A stretch of 64,000 bases of DNA from Sphingobium sp. (GCA_017745115.1 JAGIAA010000005.1:1-64000); one strand, 5' to 3'. Numbered from the stretch's first letter, positions 50,151 through 58,265 are shown. The notes: generated by a model from the letters alone, not told the origin. Translations and numbers: made by a program.

Positions 50151-50164
50151 CCCCGAATTCCGGG
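50151..50164. promoter_or_regulatory. Candidate operator upstream of luxI
   Basis: An imperfect 14-bp palindrome CCCCGAATTCCGGG (one mismatched pair) lies just after the luxR stop and 60 bases before luxI. It is placed like a lux box but is shorter than the usual 18-20 bp, so the assignment is weak. Confidence 0.25.
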
Positions 50165-50223
50165 CGCTGATCCTGACGATCGCAACTTGCTTCCTTTCCG
50201 GCACCATCAGCCGGGAGCAAGCC

Positions 50224-50826
50224 ATGATCCTTGTCATCGAAAACCACCCCGAGAGCACGCACCGAGCGGCGCTCGAAACCATGTTCGCCGACCGCAAGGC
50301 GCAGTTCGTGGACTTCTTCGACTGGGATGTACCCGTCGTCGACGGCCGGTTCGAGATCGATCAATTCGATACCGATGCGGCAGTATATATAGTCGCGATC
50401 GACGATAGCGGGCGGCACGAGGCGTCGCTCCGGATGCTGCCGAGCTGGCTGCCGCATCTGCTCGGCGACATCTTCCCGCACATCTGCGTCGGCGGCGTGC
50501 CGGTCGGACCCACGACTTGGGAGAGCACGCGGCTCTGCCTGCCGAGCCGGCACGGCACCGCGCGACGTCGCGAGCTGCGCAACGAACTGATCTCGGCAAT
50601 GGCCGACTTCGCGCTGGCGCGCCGGATCGAGCAAATCACCGGCGTCATTCCCGACGGATTCCGCCGCGAGGTGCTCGCCATGGGCTGGCGCGCAGAGCCA
50701 CTGGGGCCAGCGCTCCGGATCAAGGGCGGACCGATCGGCGCGTTCCGCATCGAGGTCACGCCGGACATGCGCGAGCGTCTCGCCTGGACCGGCACCTATA
50801 CCGCCGCCCTGGAGTTGGCGGCATGA
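50224..50826 (+). CDS. LuxI-type acyl-homoserine-lactone synthase
   Basis: A 200-residue autoinducer synthase. The invariant charged residues of the family are present: Arg/Phe/Trp in FADRKAQFVDFFDW, then E, D and D in FEIDQFDTDAAVY, Arg in ASLRMLPSWLPHLLGDIFPH, and Glu/Arg in TTWESTRLCLPS. It uses S-adenosylmethionine and an acyl donor to make a diffusible signal. Its stop overlaps the phyH start (ATGA), coupling signal synthesis to phyH and then fseA. Confidence 0.92.
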   Translation: MILVIENHPESTHRAALETMFADRKAQFVDFFDWDVPVVDGRFEIDQFDTDAAVYIVAIDDSGRHEASLRMLPSWLPHLLGDIFPHICVGGVPVGPTTWESTRLCLPSRHGTARRRELRNELISAMADFALARRIEQITGVIPDGFRREVLAMGWRAEPLGPALRIKGGPIGAFRIEVTPDMRERLAWTGTYTAALELAA

Positions 50827-51680
50827 GTGCCGACAACGATCTGCACGCCGGTGATCTCGCCCGCGACGGATATTGCGTGCTGCGCGGCGCGCTCGACCCG
50901 GTGGTGATCGCGGCGCTCGCCGACGATCTCGCGCCGAGCTTCGCCGCGACGCCGATGTGTCGGGGCGTGTTCTATGGCAATTCAACGCGCCGCTTCGGCG
51001 CGTTGCTGCGACGATCGCCGCACGCCGAGGCGCTTGTCCGCCATCCCGCGGTGTTGGCGATCGCCGAATGCATGCTGCTGCCCTGGTGCGATCGGATCAC
51101 GCTCAATCTGACTCAGGCGATCGAGATCCATCCCGGCGCGCCGCGGCAGTTCGCGCACCGCGATCAGGACATGTGGGCCGGCCCGAAGGGCCAAGTCGAA
51201 TATCTCGTCAACGTGATGTGGCCGATCGACCCATTCTCCGAGGAGAATGGCGGCACGAGGCTATGGCCCGGCAGCCACATCGATCAGGACGTGGCCGAGC
51301 TGCCCGAGGACGAGGCTATCGTGCCGGCGATCGGACCCGGTGATGCGTTGCTGTTCCTGGGCTCGACCCTCCACGGCGGCGGCGGCAATCGCTCGACAGC
51401 ACCGCGCCGCGGCGTGATCGTCAGCTATTGCCTGGGCTGGCTCAAGCCCTTCGAGCTGCAATGGCTGGTCTATCCGCCGGCGATCGCCAGAAACTTCGCG
51501 CCCGAACTCGCCGCGCTGGTCGGCTATGCCCAGCATCGCCCAAACCTCGGCAATGTCGAAGGCCAATGCCCGTCGGTTCTGCTCGGCGACATCGTGCCCG
51601 AGCATCTCGGCGCGGTTGATGCGCTGCGCCCCGATCAGGAAGCGATGGCGGCGGCGTTCCTCGCCGGACAGTCACGATGA
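50823..51680 (+). CDS. Phytanoyl-CoA dioxygenase (PhyH) family Fe(II)/2-oxoglutarate enzyme
   Basis: A 285-residue enzyme from ATG 50823, overlapping the luxI stop. The N-terminus DLARDGYCVLRGALDPVVIA is typical. The metal triad is the HxD in QFAHRDQDMWAGP and a distal His in FLGSTLHGGGGNRS, with Arg for 2-oxoglutarate (APRRGVIVSY). The core WPGSHIDQD is also conserved. PhyH genes next to luxI are known from sphingomonads; a role in modifying the acyl signal or an acyl precursor is inference. Its stop overlaps the fseA start. Confidence 0.88.
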   Translation: MSADNDLHAGDLARDGYCVLRGALDPVVIAALADDLAPSFAATPMCRGVFYGNSTRRFGALLRRSPHAEALVRHPAVLAIAECMLLPWCDRITLNLTQAIEIHPGAPRQFAHRDQDMWAGPKGQVEYLVNVMWPIDPFSEENGGTRLWPGSHIDQDVAELPEDEAIVPAIGPGDALLFLGSTLHGGGGNRSTAPRRGVIVSYCLGWLKPFELQWLVYPPAIARNFAPELAALVGYAQHRPNLGNVEGQCPSVLLGDIVPEHLGAVDALRPDQEAMAAAFLAGQSR

Positions 51681-52406
51681 CGCTCGCGTGGACGCCGCCC
51701 GATTGGCGCGACGCTGGCGCCTATGCGCCGGTGTTCGCTGGCGGCCGGCCAGCGCTCGCCTGGGAACTGCTCCGCCGCGATCCCGACTATCGCTCGGCCG
51801 TGGCAATCGTCGGCCTGGGCGGCGACATCGATGCACGTTGGGGGTTGCACTTTCGCGGCTGATCCAGCGGAGGACTGCGCGCGTGCACCTTATATGTGGG
51901 CGGCATACGTTGACCCATGCGTATTGCGTGCGCGCGTCGTGACCCTCTCTGGTTCGGCGAGAGCAGGGCTCGATCTCTCGCAGCTCCCGCACCGTAGCTG
52001 GCGGAAAGCGGGCCGCCACCATGTCCGGGTGGACTTGCCGGACGGGGCGATGCGGCTCGACCTGGTCGATGGCCTGATCGAACCGGGCTCACTCACGATC
52101 GAACCGGTGATCGACCTTTGCCGCCCGCTCGAACCGCAACTGCTGTCGGTCCGGCGGCTCGACGCGCTGTTGCACGGCGACTGTCCGCTTGCCGTCGATC
52201 AGCGCTTGATTCGCCTGGTCGAGGCGCTGCGCACCGCCGACGCGCTCGCGGCTGGCGCGAGCTTGCGGGACATCGGCGAGGGCATGTTCGGCGGCGACTG
52301 GCCGGGCGATGGCGAGCATGTCAAATCGCGCGTGCGGCGACGCGTGGTCCTAGCCGACGCGCTATTGCGGGCGGGTTCGCTCGGCGTACTAGCGCGCGCG
52401 ATCTAG
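51677..52406 (+). CDS. fseA: FseA-like ICE activator requiring a +1 ribosomal frameshift (DUF6499 + DUF2285)
   Basis: Two overlapping frames encode one conserved protein. The first (51677-51862, 61 residues) is a DUF6499/transcription-regulator domain ending at TGA just after WGLHF. The second is one base ahead (+1) and continues the same domain as ADPAEDCARAPYMWAAYVDP, followed by DUF2285 to 52406. Reading +1 at about 51851-51854 (CAC TTT C GCG) gives a fused protein of about 242 residues. The fused pair matches msi172-msi171 of the Mesorhizobium ICE, whose product FseA activates excision and transfer after programmed frameshifting. The start overlaps phyH (ATGA). A sequencing error is the alternative, but the known precedent makes a real shift likely. 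Confidence 0.85.
51848..51862 (+). promoter_or_regulatory. Inferred +1 frameshift site in fseA
   Basis: The zero frame reads CAC TTT CGC GGC TGA; slipping one base after TTT gives GCG GCT GAT and restores the conserved WGLxF...DP order. The stop lies two codons after the slip, as expected for termination-influenced +1 shifting. The exact slip codon is inference. Confidence 0.6.
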
Positions 52407-52642
52407 ACCTGCTTCTCGGCCGAGCGCACCAGAGCAAGGCCGTCTACCTTCAACGCCGCAGCCACGTCGATGAATTCGAAGATGTCGAGGCGACGCTCGC
52501 CCGTCTCGTAGCGAGAAACATATTGCTGGGGCTTGCCCAGAATCTCGGCGACCGCCTGTTGCGTCAGCGTCTGCTTCTTCCGGGCTTCGATCAATTGCTC
52601 GATCACCCAGCGATAGCGACTATCGTGGATGCCCCTCGCCAC
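52403..52642 (-). CDS. qseC: QseC-like XRE-family repressor
   Basis: A 79-residue single-domain HTH protein with GTG start at 52642 and AGGGAT ribosome site. The HTH reads RKKQTLTQQAVAEILGKPQQ then YVSRYETGERRLDIFEFIDV. It is convergent with fseA (stops overlap) and divergent from the DUF2285 gene, exactly the place of qseC in the Mesorhizobium ICE, where QseC binds two operators and sets qseM expression in a bistable way. Confidence 0.82.
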   Translation of the reverse strand: MARGIHDSRYRWVIEQLIEARKKQTLTQQAVAEILGKPQQYVSRYETGERRLDIFEFIDVAAALKVDGLALVRSAEKQV

Positions 52643-52649
52643 CGATCCC

Positions 52650-52668
52650 TCACATCAATTTGATGTGA
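52650..52668. promoter_or_regulatory. Operator O1 (perfect 9+1+9 inverted repeat) between qseC and qseM
   Basis: TCACATCAA-T-TTGATGTGA is a perfect inverted repeat. It lies 7 bases upstream of the qseC start codon, so binding there should block qseC expression. Confidence 0.8.
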
Positions 52669-52690
52669 AGACCGTGACTGGCGCTGGCGC

Positions 52691-52709
52691 TTACACCAAC
52701 TTGATGTAA
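52691..52709. promoter_or_regulatory. Operator O2 (one mismatch) between qseC and qseM
   Basis: TTACACCAA-C-TTGATGTAA repeats the O1 pattern with one mismatched pair. Its centre is 41 bases from the O1 centre, about four helix turns, so two dimers would sit on the same face of the DNA. O2 is the site nearer qseM. Confidence 0.75.
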
Positions 52710-52781
52710 AGAGATCTGCAAGGACCCAAGCGATTGCGGCCGAACGCTGGCTGTTTCGCGCGATCACGACAAGGCGGATTG

Positions 52782-53060
52782 ATGCTCGAAGGTTTGGCGC
52801 CGCAGGGAGACAAGGTTCTCGATTATGATCGCCGCAACCTGCTGACCTATGCCGAACTGCTCGACGCCGCCGACGGCGGGGTGGACTGGCAGGCCGGCTC
52901 GCTCGACATCCTAGGCATCGATCCGGCGGCGAACCCCGACCGGGCGCGGATGTGCTGGGACAGCCATCTCGCCCGCGCGCGATGGATCGTCGGGAACGGT
53001 CTGGGCAATGCGCTCCAAGCCTTCGGCACGCTGCCACGCAATGTTGGCGGGAGCGCTTGA
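52782..53060 (+). CDS. qseM: QseM-like antiactivator (DUF2285)
   Basis: A 92-residue single DUF2285 domain: KVLDYDRRNLLTYAELLDAA, then GVDWQAGSLDILGIDPAANP and ARMCWDSHLARARWIVGNG. In the Mesorhizobium ICE, QseM is a small DUF2285 protein that binds and blocks both TraR and FseA, keeping transfer off in most cells. Divergence from the XRE repressor and the shared operators support the same role. ATG 52782 is preferred; an in-frame start 48 bases upstream lies nearer the operators. Confidence 0.82.
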   Translation: MLEGLAPQGDKVLDYDRRNLLTYAELLDAADGGVDWQAGSLDILGIDPAANPDRARMCWDSHLARARWIVGNGLGNALQAFGTLPRNVGGSA

Positions 53061-53766
53061 ACGGAATTTCGACCTCGCGGAGATTTGCCATGCGCAGTGT
53101 TCCGGCGCCTCGCGGTCGGCGACGATGCCTGGATGAACGCGGGATCTGCTGGGCGCACACTGGCGGCGCTGCGCTGCCGCCAGGGGTCGCGCGTTTTCTT
53201 GGCCCGCGTTGCACACTTGTACGGCCGTGACACGGCGACGGCTGGCCCAGGGCTTCGGGTCGGTCATGTCGTGTCATGACCTGAACAGCGCGGCGCGCTG
53301 TTCACCCGGGCACCCCGCGCGCACGCCGCCGCGTTGGCCGGCCGCTTCCAAGGGTGCGTCTTATTGCGCGCCTTGCGGCGCGGAGCATCGGGACTTCGCC
53401 GTCCGCGACCGCGCTCTAGGCCGCGCTGCGGCCCCGAGCCCCTAACGGGTCTCGGCCTACGGTGACGATCGACTGGCGCGATTATCGGTCGCCGCGTCTC
53501 CCACGCGATTTGCCTGCCGAATCGCGCCACTGGAGAGATGATGCGGCGGCGTCGTTGGTGGGCCTTCCCGTGTCGGCGGGTGTGGCCGGCGCTTCCGCCT
53601 GAGGCCCGTCGCAGCGGGCGCAACGCCGCTCTCGCGGCGTGCTTCATGTTCATTGCGCCCCTTCGGGTGCGCCCGCCGCTGGAGCCGGGCCTCCTCTGGT
53701 CGCTCTCGCCGCCCACCCCCGCCTTCGCGGGGAGGCCATGGGGCTTTTTCGGGTGGCGTGGAGGCT
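53061..53766. other. 700-base gene-free region before ardC
   Basis: No convincing gene was found on either strand. It contains a perfect inverted repeat GGTCATG/CATGACC (53262-53281), a strong hairpin ACGCCGC/GCGGCGT (53623-53640) and further GC-rich hairpins up to the ardC start. These could be operators, an mRNA leader or single-strand promoters active during DNA entry; the last two are inference. Confidence 0.45.
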
Positions 53767-54747
53767 ATGGTGTCCCGATCCCCGAACCGTCGCGCCAAAG
53801 GCAGGGCTACCGGCGAGGCTGCCGCGAACGCGCAGGAACCGCGCGTCAATCTCTATGACGAGGTAACCGCTCGCATCGTCGCTGAGCTGGAGGCCGGGCG
53901 CATCCCGTGGGTGCAGCCGTGGAGCGGCGCCGCCTGCGCCGGTCCCTCGCTGCCGCGCAACGCGCTGACCGGCCGCTCCTATTCGGGCGTCAATGTCCTG
54001 CTGCTGTGGGGCGCGGTCATCGCCAACGGTTACCCCTCCCAAAGCTGGCTGACCTTCCGGCAGGCACAGGAAGCGGGCGGCTCGGTCATCAAGGGCGAGC
54101 GCGGCCAGACCGTCGTCTATGCCGACCGCTTCACCCCCGAGGCCGAGAAGGCGCGCGCCGCGCGCGAGGGCGGCGACGCCAAGACCGTTCCGTTCTTGAA
54201 GCGCTTCACCGTTTTCAACATCGCGCAGTGCGAGGGGCTGCGTCCCGGCCTCGCCATCGATCCCGCGCCGCTTCCCGAACGCGAGATCGTCCCCGTCGCC
54301 GAGGAGGTGATCGCCGCATCGGGTGTCGATTTCCGGATCGGCGGCAGCAAGGCGTTCTATGTGCCGTCCGCCGACTTCGTGCAGGTGCCGCCGCAGCCCG
54401 CGTTTTTCGAGCAGGTCAACTATTACCGGACCTGCCTGCACGAGCTGACCCACGCGACCGGCCACGCCAAGCGGCTCGACCGCGACCTGTCCAACAGCTT
54501 CGGCACCAAGGGTTACGCCCGCGAGGAACTGGTCGCCGAACTCGGCTCGGCCTTCCTCTGCGCCGCGCTCGGCATCGTCCCCACCGTCCGCCACGCCGAC
54601 TATATCGCCAGCTGGCTGGAAGTGCTGCGCGAGGACAATCGTGCGATCTTCCGCGCCGCCTCACAGGCGAGCAAGGCCGCTGACTGGCTGCTGGCCAAGC
54701 ACCGCGAAGCGCAGGAAGCCCGCGCGGAACGGAGGATCGCGGCATGA
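53767..54747 (+). CDS. ardC: ArdC-family antirestriction/ssDNA-binding protein with zincin domain
   Basis: A 326-residue protein from ATG 53767. The N-terminal ArdC ssDNA-binding domain reads LYDEVTARIVAELEAGRIPW then NALTGRSYSGVNVLLLWGA and WLTFRQAQEAGGSVIKGERG. The C-terminal metallopeptidase-like domain has the zinc motif HELTHATGH with a downstream Glu (ELVAELGSAFLC). ArdC proteins protect incoming ssDNA from restriction. It overlaps the DUF2958 gene by 4 bases. Confidence 0.9.
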   Translation: MVSRSPNRRAKGRATGEAAANAQEPRVNLYDEVTARIVAELEAGRIPWVQPWSGAACAGPSLPRNALTGRSYSGVNVLLLWGAVIANGYPSQSWLTFRQAQEAGGSVIKGERGQTVVYADRFTPEAEKARAAREGGDAKTVPFLKRFTVFNIAQCEGLRPGLAIDPAPLPEREIVPVAEEVIAASGVDFRIGGSKAFYVPSADFVQVPPQPAFFEQVNYYRTCLHELTHATGHAKRLDRDLSNSFGTKGYAREELVAELGSAFLCAALGIVPTVRHADYIASWLEVLREDNRAIFRAASQASKAADWLLAKHREAQEARAERRIAA

Positions 54748-55169
54748 TCCTCCTGTCACCCGAGTTGCGCTTCGCGCTCCGCGCCAACGACATCAACCGC
54801 CGCGCCGCCGACGCAAAGGGCGCGGCGTTCGATCCCGTGCCGGTGGTCAAGCTGTTCAACCCGCTGGGCGCGGCGACATGGTTGGCAACCGAACTCGCCG
54901 AGGACGACGACACGCTGTTCGGCCTCGCCGATCTTGGCTTCGGCTGTCCCGAGCTTGGCGCATTCAGCCTCTCCGAAATCGCCTCGGTGCGCCTGCCGTT
55001 CGGGCTCGGCATCGAACGCGACCTTGGCTTCGAGGGACGCCATCGCCTGTCGGTCTGGGCGGCGTGGAGCCGCCGCGCCGGATCGATCCTCTGGGCCGAA
55101 ACGCTGCTGCGCCGTGTCGCGCGCGGCGAAGAAATCGGGCCGCCGCCCGAGCCATCCGGCAACGGATGA
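54744..55169 (+). CDS. DUF2958 domain protein
   Basis: A 141-residue protein with FDPVPVVKLFNPLGAATWLA and LFGLADLGFGCPELGAFSLS, the DUF2958 signature, ending IERDLGFEGRHRLSVWAAW. This family travels with ardC and ParB-like genes on alphaproteobacterial ICEs and plasmids; function unknown. Start overlaps ardC (ATGA). Confidence 0.85.
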   Translation: MILLSPELRFALRANDINRRAADAKGAAFDPVPVVKLFNPLGAATWLATELAEDDDTLFGLADLGFGCPELGAFSLSEIASVRLPFGLGIERDLGFEGRHRLSVWAAWSRRAGSILWAETLLRRVARGEEIGPPPEPSGNG

Positions 55170-55247
55170 CCGACCGGGCGGCGCGAAAGGCGCGCCGCCC
55201 TTCCGCCGGACCCGGCGGGTTCCGGCATACTGAATGGAGTAAGTGCC

Positions 55248-56987
55248 ATGACCCTTATGTTCATTGCGCAGGACCGCCTGTCGGTCAGCAGGACCAATAT
55301 GCGGCACAGTCGCAAGGCTCCCGATGTCAGCGACATCCTGCCCACTATCCGCAAGCGCGGCGTCATTCAGACGCTGCTGGTGCGGCCCGCCGAGGCGGAG
55401 GGCTATTATGAGATCGTCGCGGGCGCGCGGCGCTTCCACGCCGCCGCCTTGGTCGCCGCCGAGACGGGCGAGGCCGAGCAGCTGCCGTGCCGGGTGCTCG
55501 CGGCGGGCGACGATGCCGCCGCGATCGAGGCGTCGATGATCGAAAACCTCGCCCGGCTCGACGCCGACGAGGTGACCCAGTGGGAAACCTTCACGCGCTT
55601 GGTGAAAGAGGGCCGCGACGTGGCCGACATCGCCGAGACCTTCGGGCTTCCCGACCTCACCATCCGCCGCGTGCTGGCGCTCGGCAATCTGATGCCGCGC
55701 ATCCGCGACCTCTATCGGCAGGAGAAGATCGACCGATCCACTGTCCGCCATCTGACCATGGCGAGCAAGTCGCAGCAGCGTAGCTGGCTTGCGTTGCTCG
55801 ACGATCCCGACGCCTACGTCCCGACCGGGCATCAGCTCAAGGCATGGCTCTTGGGCGGACAGTCGATCAGCGCCGCCCATGCGCTGTTCGATGTCGAAAG
55901 CTATGGCGGCGCGCTGGTCGCCGACCTGTTCGGCAATGAGCGCTATTTCGCCGACGCCGACGCGTTCTGGGCCGCGCAGAACGCCGTCATCGACGAACGC
56001 TGCGCCGCCTATCTCGAGGCCGGGTGGAGCGACATCGTCGTCATCCCGCCGTCCGAGCGGTTCGATAGCTGGGAGCATGAGAAGGCGGCGAAGCGCAAGG
56101 GCGGGCGCGTCTATGTCGATGTCCGCGCCAATGGCGAGGTGGTCTTCCACGAAGGCTATCTGACCCGCGCCGAGGCCCGCCGCGCGGCGCGGGGCGAGCC
56201 GGTCGCCGCCACCGAAAAGCCCGTCCGCGCCGAGATCACCAGCGCGCTCGGAAGCTATGTGGACCTGCACCGCCATGCCGCCGTGCGGGCGGCGCTGTGC
56301 GGTCACTCGGGGGTGGCGCTGCGCTTGATGGTGGCGCACGCGATCATCGGCTCGCCGCTCTGGACGGTGCGGCCCGACAGCCAATCGACCCGCAACGACG
56401 CAATCCGCGAGAGCGTCGAAACCAGCCCCGGCGAAACCCGGTTCGACGAGCATCGCCGCGCGGTGCTGGCGGTGCTCGGCCTGTCCGATGAAGAGCCGAC
56501 CGTCACCGGCGGCAATGGCGACGATCATGGCCTGTGCCAGATCTTCCATCGGCTGCTGGAGCTTCCCGATGGCGTCGTGCTCGACATCGTCGCGGTGGCG
56601 ATGGGCGAGACGCTCAGCGTTGGCAGCGCCGCCGTCGATGCGGTCGGCAACCATCTCGGCATCGACATGGCCGACTGGTGGCAGGCCGACGCCTGCCTGT
56701 TCGAGCTGGTCCGCGACCGTGAGGTGGCGAGCGCGCTGCTTACCGAGATCGCGGGCAAGGTGGTCGCCAAGGCCAACGAGAACGAGAAGGCCAAGACCGT
56801 CAAGAAGATCGCCCGCGATCATCTGGAGGGCGCGAACGGACGCGCTAAGGTCGAGCGCTGGGTGCCGCGCTGGATGCGCTTCCCGCCCGCCGTCTATACC
56901 GCGCGCGGCGGGGTCGCGACCATCGCTGCAGCGGCGCGGGCGCTCCCCATTTCGCCGGACCCCGAGGCGGAGAAGCTCGCCGCCTGA
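55248..56987 (+). CDS. ParB/RepB-like DNA-binding protein
   Basis: A 579-residue protein. The ParB N-domain has VSDILPTIRKRGVIQTLLVR and YYEIVAGARRFHAA, then IENLARLDADEVTQWETFTR. The HTH is VADIAETFGLPDLTIRRVLA. The long C-terminal half (from about residue 200) is unlike chromosomal ParB and is found in ICE-borne homologues. No parA is adjacent, so it may act in transfer or replication of the excised circle, not classic partition. ATG has GGAG at good spacing. Confidence 0.88.
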   Translation: MTLMFIAQDRLSVSRTNMRHSRKAPDVSDILPTIRKRGVIQTLLVRPAEAEGYYEIVAGARRFHAAALVAAETGEAEQLPCRVLAAGDDAAAIEASMIENLARLDADEVTQWETFTRLVKEGRDVADIAETFGLPDLTIRRVLALGNLMPRIRDLYRQEKIDRSTVRHLTMASKSQQRSWLALLDDPDAYVPTGHQLKAWLLGGQSISAAHALFDVESYGGALVADLFGNERYFADADAFWAAQNAVIDERCAAYLEAGWSDIVVIPPSERFDSWEHEKAAKRKGGRVYVDVRANGEVVFHEGYLTRAEARRAARGEPVAATEKPVRAEITSALGSYVDLHRHAAVRAALCGHSGVALRLMVAHAIIGSPLWTVRPDSQSTRNDAIRESVETSPGETRFDEHRRAVLAVLGLSDEEPTVTGGNGDDHGLCQIFHRLLELPDGVVLDIVAVAMGETLSVGSAAVDAVGNHLGIDMADWWQADACLFELVRDREVASALLTEIAGKVVAKANENEKAKTVKKIARDHLEGANGRAKVERWVPRWMRFPPAVYTARGGVATIAAAARALPISPDPEAEKLAA

Positions 56988-57056
56988 CCGGAAAGGCGCG
57001 GGCGGAAAGCCAGCCGCCCGCGCCACCCGGCCACCCTCCGGGAAGGCAAGAAATCG

Positions 57057-57093
57057 CGCCGTGCGCCTCGGCTTCTGGCCTCGGCGCACGGCG
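57057..57093. terminator. Bidirectional hairpin between parB-like and HU genes
   Basis: Perfect 11-bp inverted repeat CGCCGTGCGCC/GGCGCACGGCG with a 15-base loop, between two convergent stops. The position fits a shared terminator, though no T-run is clear on either side. Confidence 0.55.
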
Positions 57094-57099
57094 ATTCTG

Positions 57100-57372
57100 T
57101 CAGCGGGCGAGCCGGTCCTTGAACGCCTTCGCCGCCTTGAACGAGACCCGGGTGGTCGGCGGGATCACGATCCTCTCGCCGGTTCGGGGATTGCGGCCCG
57201 GCCGTGCCGGACGCCGCGTGACGCCGAATTTTCCGAACCCGGCGAGCGCGACGTCGCCCTTGGCGGCACCCGCCACGATCGCATCGAGCACATCGGCGAC
57301 CATCGCCCGCGCCTCCGCCTTGCTGATGTTCCTGGCCGTGGCGAACGCTTCGGCGATGTCGTTCATGGTCAT
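57100..57372 (-). CDS. HU/IHF-family DNA-bending protein
   Basis: A 90-residue protein: DIAEAFATARNISKAEARAM, then GDVALAGFGKFGVTRRPARP and the arm GRNPRTGERIVIPPTTRVSF with KAAKAFKDRL. These are complete HU features. It starts at ATG 57372 (a second ATG two codons later). It may help integration, excision or relaxosome assembly. It is the only minus-strand gene in this plus-strand transfer block. Confidence 0.92.
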   Translation of the reverse strand: MTMNDIAEAFATARNISKAEARAMVADVLDAIVAGAAKGDVALAGFGKFGVTRRPARPGRNPRTGERIVIPPTTRVSFKAAKAFKDRLAR

Positions 57373-57837
57373 GCGGCTGATCCCCCGGATTTGGCTGCCG
57401 GCCCGCGCAGGGGACTGCGAGGCCGACCTCGACCGAGACAGCCGTCGCGCGGATTCGGGTAACGCGCGTGTCCGTTTTCGCCTGAACGTGGTGCGCAATG
57501 TCGTGCTCCAGCAGCGCCGATCGAGCCGCTGACCGCGTCCAAAGTCGTGGCCGATCAGCCAATGCGATGCCGTGAGTTGGACCTTGTCAGGAGGCAAGTC
57601 CGCCCTTCGGCCTCTTCGACACGGCGTCCTGCGGCAGGCCGTCCGGCGCCGCAACGCGGGCGTTCGAACTTTCTTCCCCGAGCGCGTGCCGCGCTCTCCT
57701 CGCGGACCAAGAAAGCCCGCCGCCCGCGTCCTCCGCTGCGCTTCGGCCCTGCGGGTGCGGCCCCGTCCTTGGCTGCCGCCGATGTCCGCCTGTCGAGGCC
57801 GCACTGGGCGGTCTCGCGACAGACAAGGAGATACATC
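57373..57837. other. Gene-free divergent region between HU and DUF736
   Basis: About 465 bases with no credible gene. The right half (57600-57830) is a chain of GC-rich short inverted repeats reminiscent of the stretch before ardC. It must hold promoters for HU (minus) and DUF736 (plus). Confidence 0.45.
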
Positions 57838-58137
57838 ATGGCACAGATCGGCACTTTCAGCCGCGATGATAGCGGCGCTTTCACCGGCTCGATCCGGACG
57901 CTGACGCTCAACGTCAAGGCGACGATCCGTCCCGTTGGCCGGGACAACGACAAGGCGCCCGACCACCGCGTCTTCGCCGGCGCGGTCGAGATCGGCGCCG
58001 GCTGGTCCAAGGCGGCGCGCGAGACCGGCGCCGAATATCTGAGCCTCAAGCTCGACGATCCGTCGCTTCCCTCGCCGATCTACGCCCAGCTCGTCCAGGG
58101 CGACAAGGGCGAGCACAAGCTGATCTGGTCGCGCTGA
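57838..58137 (+). CDS. DUF736 domain protein
   Basis: A 99-residue protein: [20 protein letters not shown], then [20 protein letters not shown] and [20 protein letters not shown]. This is the complete DUF736 family, abundant and conserved on alphaproteobacterial ICEs and plasmids, function unknown but probably an early-expressed accessory protein. AAGGAG stands 7 bases before the ATG. Confidence 0.9.
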   Translation: MAQIGTFSRDDSGAFTGSIRTLTLNVKATIRPVGRDNDKAPDHRVFAGAVEIGAGWSKAARETGAEYLSLKLDDPSLPSPIYAQLVQGDKGEHKLIWSR

Positions 58138-58151
58138 CCGGGACGCGCTCG

Positions 58152-58190
58152 CGGGGGTGTCGGAACGCCAAATCGTTTCGACACTCCCCG
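58152..58190. promoter_or_regulatory. Long inverted repeat upstream of rdfS
   Basis: GTGTCGGAAC (58157-58166) and GTTTCGACAC (58175-58184) form a 10-bp repeat with one mismatch, extended on both sides by G-runs and C-runs. It lies 80 bases before the rdfS start. No T-run follows, so an operator for the excision promoter is more likely than a terminator. Confidence 0.45.
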
Positions 58191-58265
58191 AGCGGGGTCG
58201 GCGCGCGGATGCTCGGGGACGCGCCGGCACCTTCGCCGCCGCGCGAGAATCGGACCCCGATAACC

